From Deltaproteobacteria bacterium (GTDB lineage Bacteria > Desulfobacterota > DSM-4660 > Desulfatiglandales > Desulfatiglandaceae), in the NCBI GenBank assembly GCA_021159825.1, contig JAGHDR010000220.1, positions 1-5,739 on the forward strand: a stretch of 5,739 nucleotides of DNA, written 5' to 3'. Below, one piece after another: positions 1-5,739 of the stretch. Under the pieces are notes generated by a model. The model made no database searches and was not told where the DNA came from. It saw only the letters and a program-made list of their open reading frames with translations. How positions within the stretch are numbered: position 1 is the stretch's first letter; each line of letters opens with the position of its first letter. The position numbers and the translations under genes are program-made.

Positions 1-1485
1 GCCCTGGCCCTGGCCTTTGCCGCCAATGATCTGGTCAATTTCATAGGCGTTCCTTTGGCAGGATTAAGCGCCTATAAGACCGCCATGGCTGCGGGAGATC
101 CCCTGACCATTACCATGAGCGCCCTGAGCCGGAAAGTTCAATCCCAGACAGGACTCCTTCTTCTTGCCGGTATCATTATGGTGGTGACCCTGTGGTTGAG
201 CAAAAAGGCCCGCACGGTCACTGAAACGGAACTCAGCCTGGGTCATCAGGAAGAAACCACCGAGCGTTTCGAGTCGATCTGGCTTTCCAGAACCATTGTG
301 AGAATGGCGGATTCATTCTTTATGAGCTTAACAACCGTTATTCCCCATAATCTCAGGAAAACCGTCAGCAGGCGAATAGACCCCCACAGTTACAAGGATG
401 TTACGGTTCAGGGTCCTAAACCTTCCTTTGACCTGGTCCGTGCATCCGTGAACCTGATGGTTGCCAGTGCCGTGGTCTCTTTTGCCACCTCCATGAAACT
501 TCCCCTGTCAACGACTTATGTCACTTTCATGGTGGCCATGGGCACCTCTTTTTCTGATCAGGCGTGGGGTAGGGAATCGGCAGTCTATCGTGTCACCGGG
601 GTTCTGACGGTGATCGGCGGCTGGTTTATGACGGCCCTGATTGCCTTCGGGGTCGCCTTCGTTTTCGCAAACATTATCCATTACTTCAAGGTGCCGGGGG
701 TTTTCGGCCTCCTGTTTATCGGGGCGTTGGTGTTCTGGAAAAATCAAAGAAAGCACAAAGGCCGTGTCAGGGAAACAGAAGAAACAAAGGTTTTTAATTT
801 AAAGAAGATCACCGATGCGCACATGGCCATCTCCAGCACCTTTGACCATCTGGCGTATCTTCTGGAAGCGATCCGGGAATCTTTTGATCTGACCTTCGAT
901 GCGCTGTTTGATCAGGATATCGATAAACTGAAAAGACAGCGAAAAAAGGTAAAGCAAATACAACTGTGGACCAACATCATCATGGCAAATGTTTTCAAAG
1001 TATTGCGTCTGCAACAGAAAGGAGATGTTCAGATATCCTACAAATACGCTCAGAGCATCAGGCGTCTGCAGAAGATATCCGATGGGCACCGGGATATTGT
1101 CGTGCGCTCCTACAAACATATCGGCAACAAACACAAAGGGCTCTTGGATGTGCAAATCGAGGAGCTCAAAAAGATCAAGATATGTATCCTTGATATTATT
1201 CTGAAAGCGGAAACGTCTTTCAACAGAAAAGAAATTGTGGACTATCAAAACATCGTCGACCAGTACCGGTACATGAGGGATCTGGCAGATCAGTTCAACC
1301 AGAATCAAATTGAAAGGATCAGAACCGATGTCTCTAAAACACGTCTCAGTATCCTCTACTATGCCATTGTGGGGAACTGTATTATGATGTCCAAGCAGAA
1401 CATCAAACTGCTGGAGATTTTCAATGAATCCTTCAAATTTGATAAGCAACTGTCAAACTCATACTATAAAATCGACAGCCAATAG
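1..1485 (+). CDS. PiT-family inorganic phosphate transporter with C-terminal PhoU-like domain (5' end outside window)
   Basis: This is the C-terminal 494 residues of an inner-membrane inorganic phosphate permease. The frame is open at base 1, so the true start lies upstream; the in-frame TTG at 55 is not a credible start because family homology continues before it. Numbering from the window edge, residues 6-17 (FAANDLVNFIGV) match the PiT signature A-N-D-x-x-N. Hydrophobic segments lie near 51-66, 146-167, 195-227 and 234-246. L-P-L-S-T-T-Y, with the serine at residue 170, matches the conserved STT(H/Y) motif of the second PiT repeat. From about residue 262 to 490 the protein is soluble, charged and helical, resembling a PhoU/DUF47-like bundle, which in many bacteria is a separate protein beside Pit. 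PiT permeases import phosphate, or metal-phosphate, using a cation gradient. The gene ends in TAG at 1483-1485 and converges on the nuclease gene. The transporter call is firm; the PhoU-like label rests on helical character and position. Confidence 0.88.
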   Translation, partial: ALALAFAANDLVNFIGVPLAGLSAYKTAMAAGDPLTITMSALSRKVQSQTGLLLLAGIIMVVTLWLSKKARTVTETELSLGHQEETTERFESIWLSRTIVRMADSFFMSLTTVIPHNLRKTVSRRIDPHSYKDVTVQGPKPSFDLVRASVNLMVASAVVSFATSMKLPLSTTYVTFMVAMGTSFSDQAWGRESAVYRVTGVLTVIGGWFMTALIAFGVAFVFANIIHYFKVPGVFGLLFIGALVFWKNQRKHKGRVRETEETKVFNLKKITDAHMAISSTFDHLAYLLEAIRESFDLTFDALFDQDIDKLKRQRKKVKQIQLWTNIIMANVFKVLRLQQKGDVQISYKYAQSIRRLQKISDGHRDIVVRSYKHIGNKHKGLLDVQIEELKKIKICILDIILKAETSFNRKEIVDYQNIVDQYRYMRDLADQFNQNQIERIRTDVSKTRLSILYYAIVGNCIMMSKQNIKLLEIFNESFKFDKQLSNSYYKIDSQ

Positions 1486-1504
1486 GATGAAAAGCTGCCA
1501 TCCT
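1484..1504. terminator. Possible hairpin between convergent genes
   Basis: AGGATG (1484-1489) and CATCCT (1499-1504) form a perfect 6-bp stem around a 9-nt loop. It sits in the 21-bp gap between the stop of the phosphate transporter and the stop of the nuclease. The position suits a shared bidirectional terminator. However, no clear run of T follows on either strand and the stem is short, so a chance inverted repeat is quite possible. Confidence 0.25.
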
Positions 1505-1506
1505 CT

Positions 1507-2376
1507 TCAATCGCAGAGCGCCCTGAAGTTGCAGTAATCGCAAAGCCTGCTCTTTTTGGGGGCAAAGAGCGCTTTATCCTTTGGGATATTTTTCTGAACG
1601 TCCTGGCAGAATTGATTCATTTCTACTGTTTCTTTCCTAATCTGCCTGGCGAATGCTTCGATATCAGACGAATTTACGGTGATCTTGATTTCTTTGTAAT
1701 GAGGATGCAGGTAGGCGACAATGGGGGAAATTTTAGCTGAATCCTTTTCGAAATGATAAGTGGCCCAGGCTGCATACCCCACCATTTGCCTGCGATGCTT
1801 TTTGGGGTCTGGCTTGCCGGTTTTCCAATCCATGATAAAGATTCGATCCTTTACCGGAAACAGAAAATCCACCTTGCAATAGGCTTTCATGCCGCCGATG
1901 CGGGCTTCCCCATATCCGGGGGGTTCAATGAGCCATTCATCTTTATTGGCCACTGCAAAATCAGTCAACCAGGTCAGCCGGTCGCTGTTCAGAAGATTTT
2001 CAAGGGAGATTCGGACCTTTTCGAAAACCCTTTCGGTGCCAACGGACTTCATCCGGCCGTAATAGACTTCTTGAAAGGTTTTGGATTGAACATACGCCTG
2101 GGTCATTTTTCCGGCGTAATCATAAAAACGCGTCCTGTCGATATCTTTGGCTGTTATCTTCAGCCTTTCAAGGAGCGTTTTGTTGACGTCGTGAACAATA
2201 TTGCCGACTTCCAGGGGAATGGAGGTCATTTTTTTCAACGCAAGGATTTTCTTGACGGGATAGACCGGATCGTATTTGGCGTAGTAGTTGTAGTAGTATT
2301 GACGCTTGCAGGTTTCAAACAGGTTGTATCGGCTGACCGACCAGCCCAGTTTAGGGGTGAAAACAAATTGTTTCAT
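1507..2376 (-). CDS. PD-(D/E)XK nuclease family protein, RecB/Cas4/AddB-like with Fe-S cysteines
   Basis: This is a complete 289-residue RecB-type nuclease. Near the N-terminus is a S-x-S-R-Y-N-x-F-E-x-C-K-R-Q-Y segment, typical of AddB/Cas4-like nucleases. G-N-I-V-H at 58-62 matches the GxxxH motif I. The catalytic core is D170 (KVDF), then D183-W-K185-T-G (the D/E-x-K of motif III), followed by Q197-x-x-x-Y201. The C-terminus carries C279-x2-C282-x5-C288; with C23 this gives the four-cysteine pattern that binds a 4Fe-4S cluster in AddB and Cas4. Such enzymes cut or resect DNA. No helicase, Cas1 or Cas2 gene is in view, so its pathway is unknown; a repair or recombination role is an inference. 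ATG is at 2376-2374, preceded by AAAAGG 5 bp upstream. The start is only 9 bp after the hydrolase stop, so the two genes are very likely co-transcribed. The 347-codon open frame on the opposite strand (1753-2796) is a shadow. Confidence 0.85.
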   Translation of the reverse strand: MKQFVFTPKLGWSVSRYNLFETCKRQYYYNYYAKYDPVYPVKKILALKKMTSIPLEVGNIVHDVNKTLLERLKITAKDIDRTRFYDYAGKMTQAYVQSKTFQEVYYGRMKSVGTERVFEKVRISLENLLNSDRLTWLTDFAVANKDEWLIEPPGYGEARIGGMKAYCKVDFLFPVKDRIFIMDWKTGKPDPKKHRRQMVGYAAWATYHFEKDSAKISPIVAYLHPHYKEIKITVNSSDIEAFARQIRKETVEMNQFCQDVQKNIPKDKALFAPKKSRLCDYCNFRALCD

Positions 2377-2381
2377 GGGTA

Positions 2382-2387
2382 CCTTTT
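2382..2387 (-). promoter_or_regulatory. Ribosome binding site of the nuclease gene, overlapping the hydrolase stop
   Basis: On the minus strand AAAAGG lies 5 bp before the nuclease ATG and shares bases with the TAA stop of the hydrolase (2386-2388). This arrangement fits translational coupling or reinitiation, and supports both the chosen start and a two-gene operon. Confidence 0.5.
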
Positions 2388-2841
2388 AATGCATATGGTT
2401 TTCCAGCCATTGTTCCATATGGCCCAGGACCTGATCCCGTTCCGGTTCGTTAAATATTTCGTGATACAACCCGTCATACATTTTAAGGGTTTTATCAGAC
2501 GACTGAACCGTTTCAAAAAGCATTCCAGCACCGTCTGGGTCCACCAGTTTGTCAGCGCCATCTTGGAGCAGCAGAATCGGCAGGGTAATCCGGGCCGCCT
2601 CTTGGGGAAACCGCTGCATGGCTTTGAGGATCTCCGCCGCCAGCCGGGCCGTTGTCTTTCCCGTGTAGACAAGGGGGTCTTCCACATAAGCCCTTACTAC
2701 CGACGGATCGCGGCTGACCCCGTCTGCATCCAGCCTGATGAGTCCGATTTTCGGCATCACCGCCGAAAATACTTTTCCGGCAAGTATGGTGGCTGATGAA
2801 ATGCTATCCGGCACTTTCAGAAACCCTTCTTCATGCTTCAT
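2386..2841 (-). CDS. Alpha/beta hydrolase (monoacylglycerol lipase / lysophospholipase type), internally deleted
   Basis: This 151-residue frame carries the C-terminal half of a monoacylglycerol-lipase-like alpha/beta hydrolase, a family usually about 270-280 residues long. From residue 8 on, it follows the family closely: LKVPDSIS, IRLDADGVSRDP, the VxAYVxDPLVYTGK stretch, then D97 in D-G-A-D-K-L-V-D (catalytic acid) and H127 in YHEIFNE (catalytic histidine). Residues 1-7 (MKHEEGF) look like the normal N-terminus of the full-length family. The roughly 120 residues expected between, with the H-G oxyanion region and the G-H-S-M-G-G nucleophile, are absent and fit nowhere upstream. As read, the product cannot have a working catalytic triad and is probably a pseudogene product or an assembly artefact. 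The start is ATG 2841-2839 with GAGGG 7 bp upstream. The gene leads an operon with the nuclease. The family hydrolyses monoacylglycerols or lysophospholipids; that activity is not expected here. Confidence 0.8.
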   Translation of the reverse strand: MKHEEGFLKVPDSISSATILAGKVFSAVMPKIGLIRLDADGVSRDPSVVRAYVEDPLVYTGKTTARLAAEILKAMQRFPQEAARITLPILLLQDGADKLVDPDGAGMLFETVQSSDKTLKMYDGLYHEIFNEPERDQVLGHMEQWLENHMH

Positions 2842-2848
2842 GTCGCAT

Positions 2849-2853
2849 CCCTC
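2849..2853 (-). promoter_or_regulatory. Ribosome binding site of the truncated hydrolase
   Basis: GAGGG on the minus strand lies 7 bp before the ATG at 2841-2839. Its presence shows that the deleted hydrolase retains a normal translation start. The deletion therefore lies inside the gene rather than removing its 5' end. Confidence 0.5.
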
Positions 2854-2865
2854 ATCTTCTAAGGC

Positions 2866-2893
2866 TTGACCTTGGATTAAAACGTATTAGTGT
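2866..2893 (+). promoter_or_regulatory. Weak candidate promoter for the DUF2284 gene
   Basis: TTGACC (2866-2871) and TAGTGT (2888-2893) are 16 bp apart on the plus strand. The -35 is good, while the -10 keeps only T1, A2 and T6. It overlaps the minus-strand candidate promoter, so if both are real the two directions would compete. This is low-confidence pattern matching. Confidence 0.18.
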
Positions 2894-2903
2894 AAAGCAT
2901 CAA
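2876..2903 (-). promoter_or_regulatory. Candidate sigma-70-type promoter for the hydrolase-nuclease operon
   Basis: Read on the minus strand, TTGATG (2903-2898) and TTTAAT (2881-2876) are separated by 16 bp, close to the -35 and -10 consensus. A start near 2869 would give a leader of about 28 nt containing the GAGGG site. It is the best candidate in the 124-bp divergent region, but it was judged by eye only. Confidence 0.35.
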
Positions 2904-2950
2904 ACGGCGTTGCCATCCTTTTTGACGCTCATGTTGGATTATCGGTTTTC

Positions 2951-2957
2951 GGAAAGG
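2951..2957 (+). promoter_or_regulatory. Ribosome binding site of the DUF2284 gene
   Basis: GGAAAGG ends 8 bp before the ATG at 2966. An in-frame TAA at 2963-2965 directly abuts that ATG, so no upstream start is possible. The next in-frame ATG (3005) has no comparable site. Confidence 0.6.
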
Positions 2958-2965
2958 TTTTGTAA

Positions 2966-3622
2966 ATGGATAATAACGCTCAGCTTAATCAAAAAACGCT
3001 GGATATGGCGGTAACGCAGGCCGGGACTTCCACGCAGAAACTGAATGACCTCATTCAATTGGCATATCGATCGGGTGCCAGTGAGGTCGGCATCACGAGT
3101 GTTTCCCACGTGCCTGTTGAGGACCACCTGGCAAATGTTTGCCGGGAAACCCGATGCGAGGCCTACGGGCTTTCGTTAAGTTGTCCCCCACATGTTTCAG
3201 GGCCATCCGGTTTTCGAGAATTGATCCGGAAAACTCGCCATGCCGTGGTGATTCGGATCGATATCCCTTCATCGGTCATGTTTTCGAATGAGCGTCTCGA
3301 AGTCATGGGGTTGCTTCATGAAATTGTTTCCAGCGTGGAGCAGGAAGCCATCCGCATGGGATATGCTGAATCAAAAGCCTTTGCCGGTGGGTCATGCAAG
3401 GAAATTTTTTGTGGCAAACACGCGGCATGCCTTGTGCTTTCAAAACAAGGGGAATGTCGGAACCCTCAATATGCACGCCCTTCCATGTCCGGGTTTGGCA
3501 TTAATGTGTTAGCGTTGATGGAAAAAGCAGGGATTCCCATGGACAAGAGCCTTACTCCCGACCAGGCCGGTTACCATGAAGAATCCATGTCATGGCTGGC
3601 TGGTCTGGTGATGGTGGGTTGA
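2966..3622 (+). CDS. DUF2284 domain-containing protein, predicted metal-binding (Fe-S-like)
   Basis: This complete 218-residue cytoplasmic protein shows no signal peptide or membrane segment. It matches the DUF2284 family of predicted metal-binding proteins, whose function is not established. It has seven cysteines in two clusters. The first is C59-x4-C64-x2-Y-G-x4-C73-P-P (residues 59-75). The second is G-G-S-C144-x4-C149-x5-C155-x8-C164-R, followed by A-R-P-S-M and G-I-N-V (residues 141-181). The C-x-P-P and G-G-S-C-K contexts and the RPSM motif are the family's hallmarks. The spacing suggests one or two metal or iron-sulfur sites; that is an inference. The N-terminal 25 residues are poorly conserved in character. 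The gene is single and divergent from the hydrolase-nuclease pair, and it converges on the DUF748 gene across a 34-bp gap with no clear terminator hairpin. Such proteins are common in anaerobes, which fits the proposed host. Confidence 0.85.
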   Translation: MDNNAQLNQKTLDMAVTQAGTSTQKLNDLIQLAYRSGASEVGITSVSHVPVEDHLANVCRETRCEAYGLSLSCPPHVSGPSGFRELIRKTRHAVVIRIDIPSSVMFSNERLEVMGLLHEIVSSVEQEAIRMGYAESKAFAGGSCKEIFCGKHAACLVLSKQGECRNPQYARPSMSGFGINVLALMEKAGIPMDKSLTPDQAGYHEESMSWLAGLVMVG

Positions 3623-3656
3623 GGTAGCGTTCGTAGCTGTTTACGGTTTATCCCTC

Positions 3657-5739
3657 TCATTTTCCCTTTGCCGCCAGCTTAAGTCGGATGGCTACCATGC
3701 CCTCTTCAACTTGAGCCTCCCCAGTGCTTTCAATGATTTTCAGTTGGGCCGTATTTATTCCGTCGGTCTTTTCCAATTTCGAAAACACGGCCTTGGCACG
3801 CTTTTGAGCCAGCATCGTGAAGTCGTTTTCAGTCAAAGGCTGTTGTTTTACAAGGTTCTGAAAAAGTGCCGTGTAAAATCCGACCGGGTCGGGTTTAGGG
3901 GGTGTTGAAGGTTTTTCGGGTAGAGGCTTTGACTTGGCTTTTTCACTGCCTAGCGGTGGGGAGGGCTTCAGCCCGTAGGTTTTCTTTAATGTATTTAATA
4001 TTGCCCCATTCATTCGCTCAGCAGCCAGAGTATCAAGGGCTTTTTGGGTGGCTGGATCGGTCGTGTTCAACGGTTCGATATTCAGGTCCAGATCAGAGAT
4101 GTCGGCGCGGCCCATCCGTTTGGCCAGAGCCTGTCTGACAGCCAGATGCTTTAATGCTGCCCCATCCGCTTCGGGGGCATACTGCCCCTGGACTTCGATA
4201 GTCAGCTGAGGACGTTGCTTAATGGCAACCGCCAGTTTGGCGAGTTTTTCCGCCTCCGGAGGCGTAATACGAGACCGTCCCACCTCAAAATTCACAATGC
4301 CTAGGTCCTCCTCATCGCCGCCTATAAGGGATGCCAGCGCCCTGAAGGGGGCGGTGACCATTTTGGTGAGAACATTCACCATTGCTTTCCAAACCAGATG
4401 GCCGTAGCTGAATTCCGGGTCGTCGAGGCTGCCTGCCACCGGAAGGCCCAGTTGAATGCGGTCGTTGGCATCTTTCATGAGTGCGATGGCCAAATCAAGG
4501 GGCAGGTCCATGGCATCCGATCCCTCCACCCGTTCTCCCAGTTCCAGACTGTCCACGATAATCTGATTTTCACCTTTAAGCCGGCTGTCTACAACTTTAT
4601 AATAAAGACCCATGGAGATTTTGCCGGATTCAATTTTTCTGCCGGCAAATTTGGCTGAGTAGGGAGTGAGGCGGGTCATCTCCACATTGCGGAATACCAT
4701 TTTCACATCGCTGTAGCCCTTGGTGTTGAGCGGTAAAATTTCGCCCTTGATTTTGGCTGATCCGTATTGATCCACCTGGCCTTCCAATGCCATGACCATT
4801 CTGTGATCCGGTGAAGAGGAAAATCCGTCGATGACGCCGCTGAGTTTGTGGATTTTGGCGCCAAATGGCGGCACAAGGCTCAAGTCGGCAAAGTCCACTT
4901 CCGCATCTCTGATGCGGACTTGATTGACATCAACAGGGAATGTTTTTGTGGGTTTCTCTTTTGAGACGGCCTTTTCGTCATTCGGGGGGGGTGTTTTTTC
5001 GGGAGGTTTCCGATTTGGAACCAAGACGTTTTCCAGGTTGAGAGTGCCATCTTTCTTGATCACGAACTGGCCCTTTGGCTGGTCCAAAAGAACCGTTTTG
5101 ACCCGCAATCCACCCGGCAGGGTGTTGAAGTGAACCCCCGTTATATCCAGCAAATTCCAACCCAGAAATGTTTTCCCGCTTTCCGGCTGAATGAGCGCAA
5201 GGTTCTTAATGCCACCGCCCCCTTCGAAATCCAGCACATGTTCGCCCCCTTTATCCTTCTGGTAAGTCACATCACCTTTGATAAAAAGATTTCCCGAATC
5301 CAGCGAAGGGATGAGAAATTCATTGAGGTAGGGTTTCAGAGGTGTGAGGGCCACATCATCGGCTTTTATCGATAGGGTAACCCTAGGGGTCTGCATATCC
5401 ACACGTCCCTTTATTGCGGCGTTACCCCCTTCAGCAATATTAAGCGCCAGGTTGAAATCAAAAGGTGCTTTGGGAGGGCTTTCAAAATCGGTTACTTCGA
5501 GTGTGACATTTTTTAGGCGGTAACGTTTGGGGTTTTTCAACCCCCGATCGGACAATTGCAGCCCGAACGTTTCCATGCGGATGGTATCAAGATGAATCGA
5601 CCATGGATGTTGTTCGGCTTCCGCTGCTTTTTTTACATTGGTAATTTCCCGGCGGATGGCGCCCTCATTCCCCGAAGCGGTGAGTTGGATCAGGTTGACG
5701 GCCCCTTTCCGGGTTCGCCACACGGCCACGTCCCCGCCC
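3657..5739 (-). CDS. DUF748 / AsmA-like family protein with OmpA-like C-terminal region (N-terminus outside window)
   Basis: This is the C-terminal portion, over 690 residues, of a large envelope protein. The frame runs open through the right edge; the GTG at 5729-5727 is internal, since codons for G-G-D precede it. Numbering from that GTG, residues 1-237 form a beta-rich AsmA-like repeat. Residues 238-264 are a Pro/Lys/Glu linker. A second beta-rich repeat from about 265 ends in the family hallmark around 408-475, with D-L-A-I-A-L, L-G-L-P-V-x-G-S-L-D-D-P-E-F and A-P-F-R-A-L. From F481 (NFEVGRSRI) an OmpA-like stretch follows, with L-T-I-E-V-Q-G and later the L-A-V-R-Q-A-L helix. A second Pro/Lys-rich linker spans about 587-617, and the tail repeats a QKRAKAVFSKL-type helix. 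Relatives (AsmA, TamB, YhdP) are inner-membrane-anchored periplasmic proteins tied to envelope lipid transport; membrane anchoring here would lie in the missing N-terminus. The stop is TGA at 3659-3657. The family call is firm; the exact role is unknown. Confidence 0.85.
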   Translation of the reverse strand, partial: GGDVAVWRTRKGAVNLIQLTASGNEGAIRREITNVKKAAEAEQHPWSIHLDTIRMETFGLQLSDRGLKNPKRYRLKNVTLEVTDFESPPKAPFDFNLALNIAEGGNAAIKGRVDMQTPRVTLSIKADDVALTPLKPYLNEFLIPSLDSGNLFIKGDVTYQKDKGGEHVLDFEGGGGIKNLALIQPESGKTFLGWNLLDITGVHFNTLPGGLRVKTVLLDQPKGQFVIKKDGTLNLENVLVPNRKPPEKTPPPNDEKAVSKEKPTKTFPVDVNQVRIRDAEVDFADLSLVPPFGAKIHKLSGVIDGFSSSPDHRMVMALEGQVDQYGSAKIKGEILPLNTKGYSDVKMVFRNVEMTRLTPYSAKFAGRKIESGKISMGLYYKVVDSRLKGENQIIVDSLELGERVEGSDAMDLPLDLAIALMKDANDRIQLGLPVAGSLDDPEFSYGHLVWKAMVNVLTKMVTAPFRALASLIGGDEEDLGIVNFEVGRSRITPPEAEKLAKLAVAIKQRPQLTIEVQGQYAPEADGAALKHLAVRQALAKRMGRADISDLDLNIEPLNTTDPATQKALDTLAAERMNGAILNTLKKTYGLKPSPPLGSEKAKSKPLPEKPSTPPKPDPVGFYTALFQNLVKQQPLTENDFTMLAQKRAKAVFSKLEKTDGINTAQLKIIESTGEAQVEEGMVAIRLKLAAKGK

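Noticed and set aside
799..1449. A 216-codon minus-strand open frame antisense to the PhoU-like domain
   Set aside because: It lies wholly inside the transporter gene and shows no domain signature. The plus-strand frame is a coherent helical extension of a recognised transporter.
2280..2300. Short GTA-rich, microsatellite-like run
   Set aside because: On the minus strand it encodes the Tyr-rich YYYNYY segment that follows Cys23 of the nuclease. Such aromatic runs are normal for RecB-like nucleases here, so no separate repeat element is needed.
1507..2376. Cas4 as part of a CRISPR-Cas system
   Set aside because: The motifs are Cas4-like, but there is no repeat-spacer array, cas1 or cas2 in the window. 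The length and N-terminal segment fit the wider RecB/AddB-type nuclease group equally well.
1753..2796. A 347-codon plus-strand open frame antisense to the nuclease and hydrolase
   Set aside because: It has no recognisable family features, and its composition is that of a reverse-frame shadow. The minus-strand frames underneath show clear catalytic motifs, RBSs and operon spacing.
2796..3014. A 72-codon plus-strand open frame spanning the divergent intergenic region
   Set aside because: It overlaps the starts of both the hydrolase and the DUF2284 gene and has no recognisable features. Leaving it out gives a consistent pair of divergent genes with good RBSs.
3623..3656. Possible terminator between the convergent DUF2284 and DUF748 genes
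   Set aside because: The two GTAGC copies are direct repeats, not inverted. I could find no stem with a following T-run on either strand.
4251..4264. Perfect 14-bp palindrome CGCCTCCGGAGGCG
   Set aside because: It lies inside the DUF748 coding frame, where it encodes T-P-P-E-A. It is a single copy with no operator-like context, so it is most simply a codon-usage coincidence.

Overview
The window is ordinary-looking bacterial chromosome, dense in coding sequence and of balanced GC content. It holds five protein genes, of which the first and last are cut by the window edges. I see no tRNA, rRNA, CRISPR array, insertion sequence or phage gene. The gene types suggest a Deltaproteobacterium / Desulfobacterota, possibly a Desulfobacteraceae-like sulfate reducer: a DUF2284 cysteine-rich protein, a PiT transporter with a PhoU-like tail, a stand-alone RecB-type nuclease, and a long DUF748/AsmA-like protein. 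That taxonomic call is an inference from recalled family distributions, not a search.

Layout. Positions 1-1485 (+) hold the C-terminal part of a PiT-type phosphate permease fused to a PhoU-like helical domain. It converges on a minus-strand pair. That pair is transcribed from about 2870 down to 1507: first a monoacylglycerol-lipase/lysophospholipase-type alpha/beta hydrolase (2841-2386), then, after 9 bp, a PD-(D/E)XK nuclease with a probable 4Fe-4S cysteine set (2376-1507). A 124-bp divergent intergenic region (2842-2965) separates this pair from a plus-strand DUF2284 protein (2966-3622). That gene converges, across 34 bp, on a minus-strand DUF748 protein (5739-3657), which continues past the right edge.

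The most notable observation is the hydrolase. It keeps the family's usual first residues, start codon and ribosome binding site, then jumps in frame to the middle of the family. About 120 residues are gone, including the oxyanion-hole region and the nucleophilic serine. It reads as a clean in-frame internal deletion, either real or an assembly error. The other genes look intact where they are complete. I found no convincing evidence for a new multi-gene system. The genes appear to be unrelated housekeeping or poorly characterised functions (phosphate uptake, DNA processing, lipid hydrolysis, metal/Fe-S protein, envelope biogenesis).
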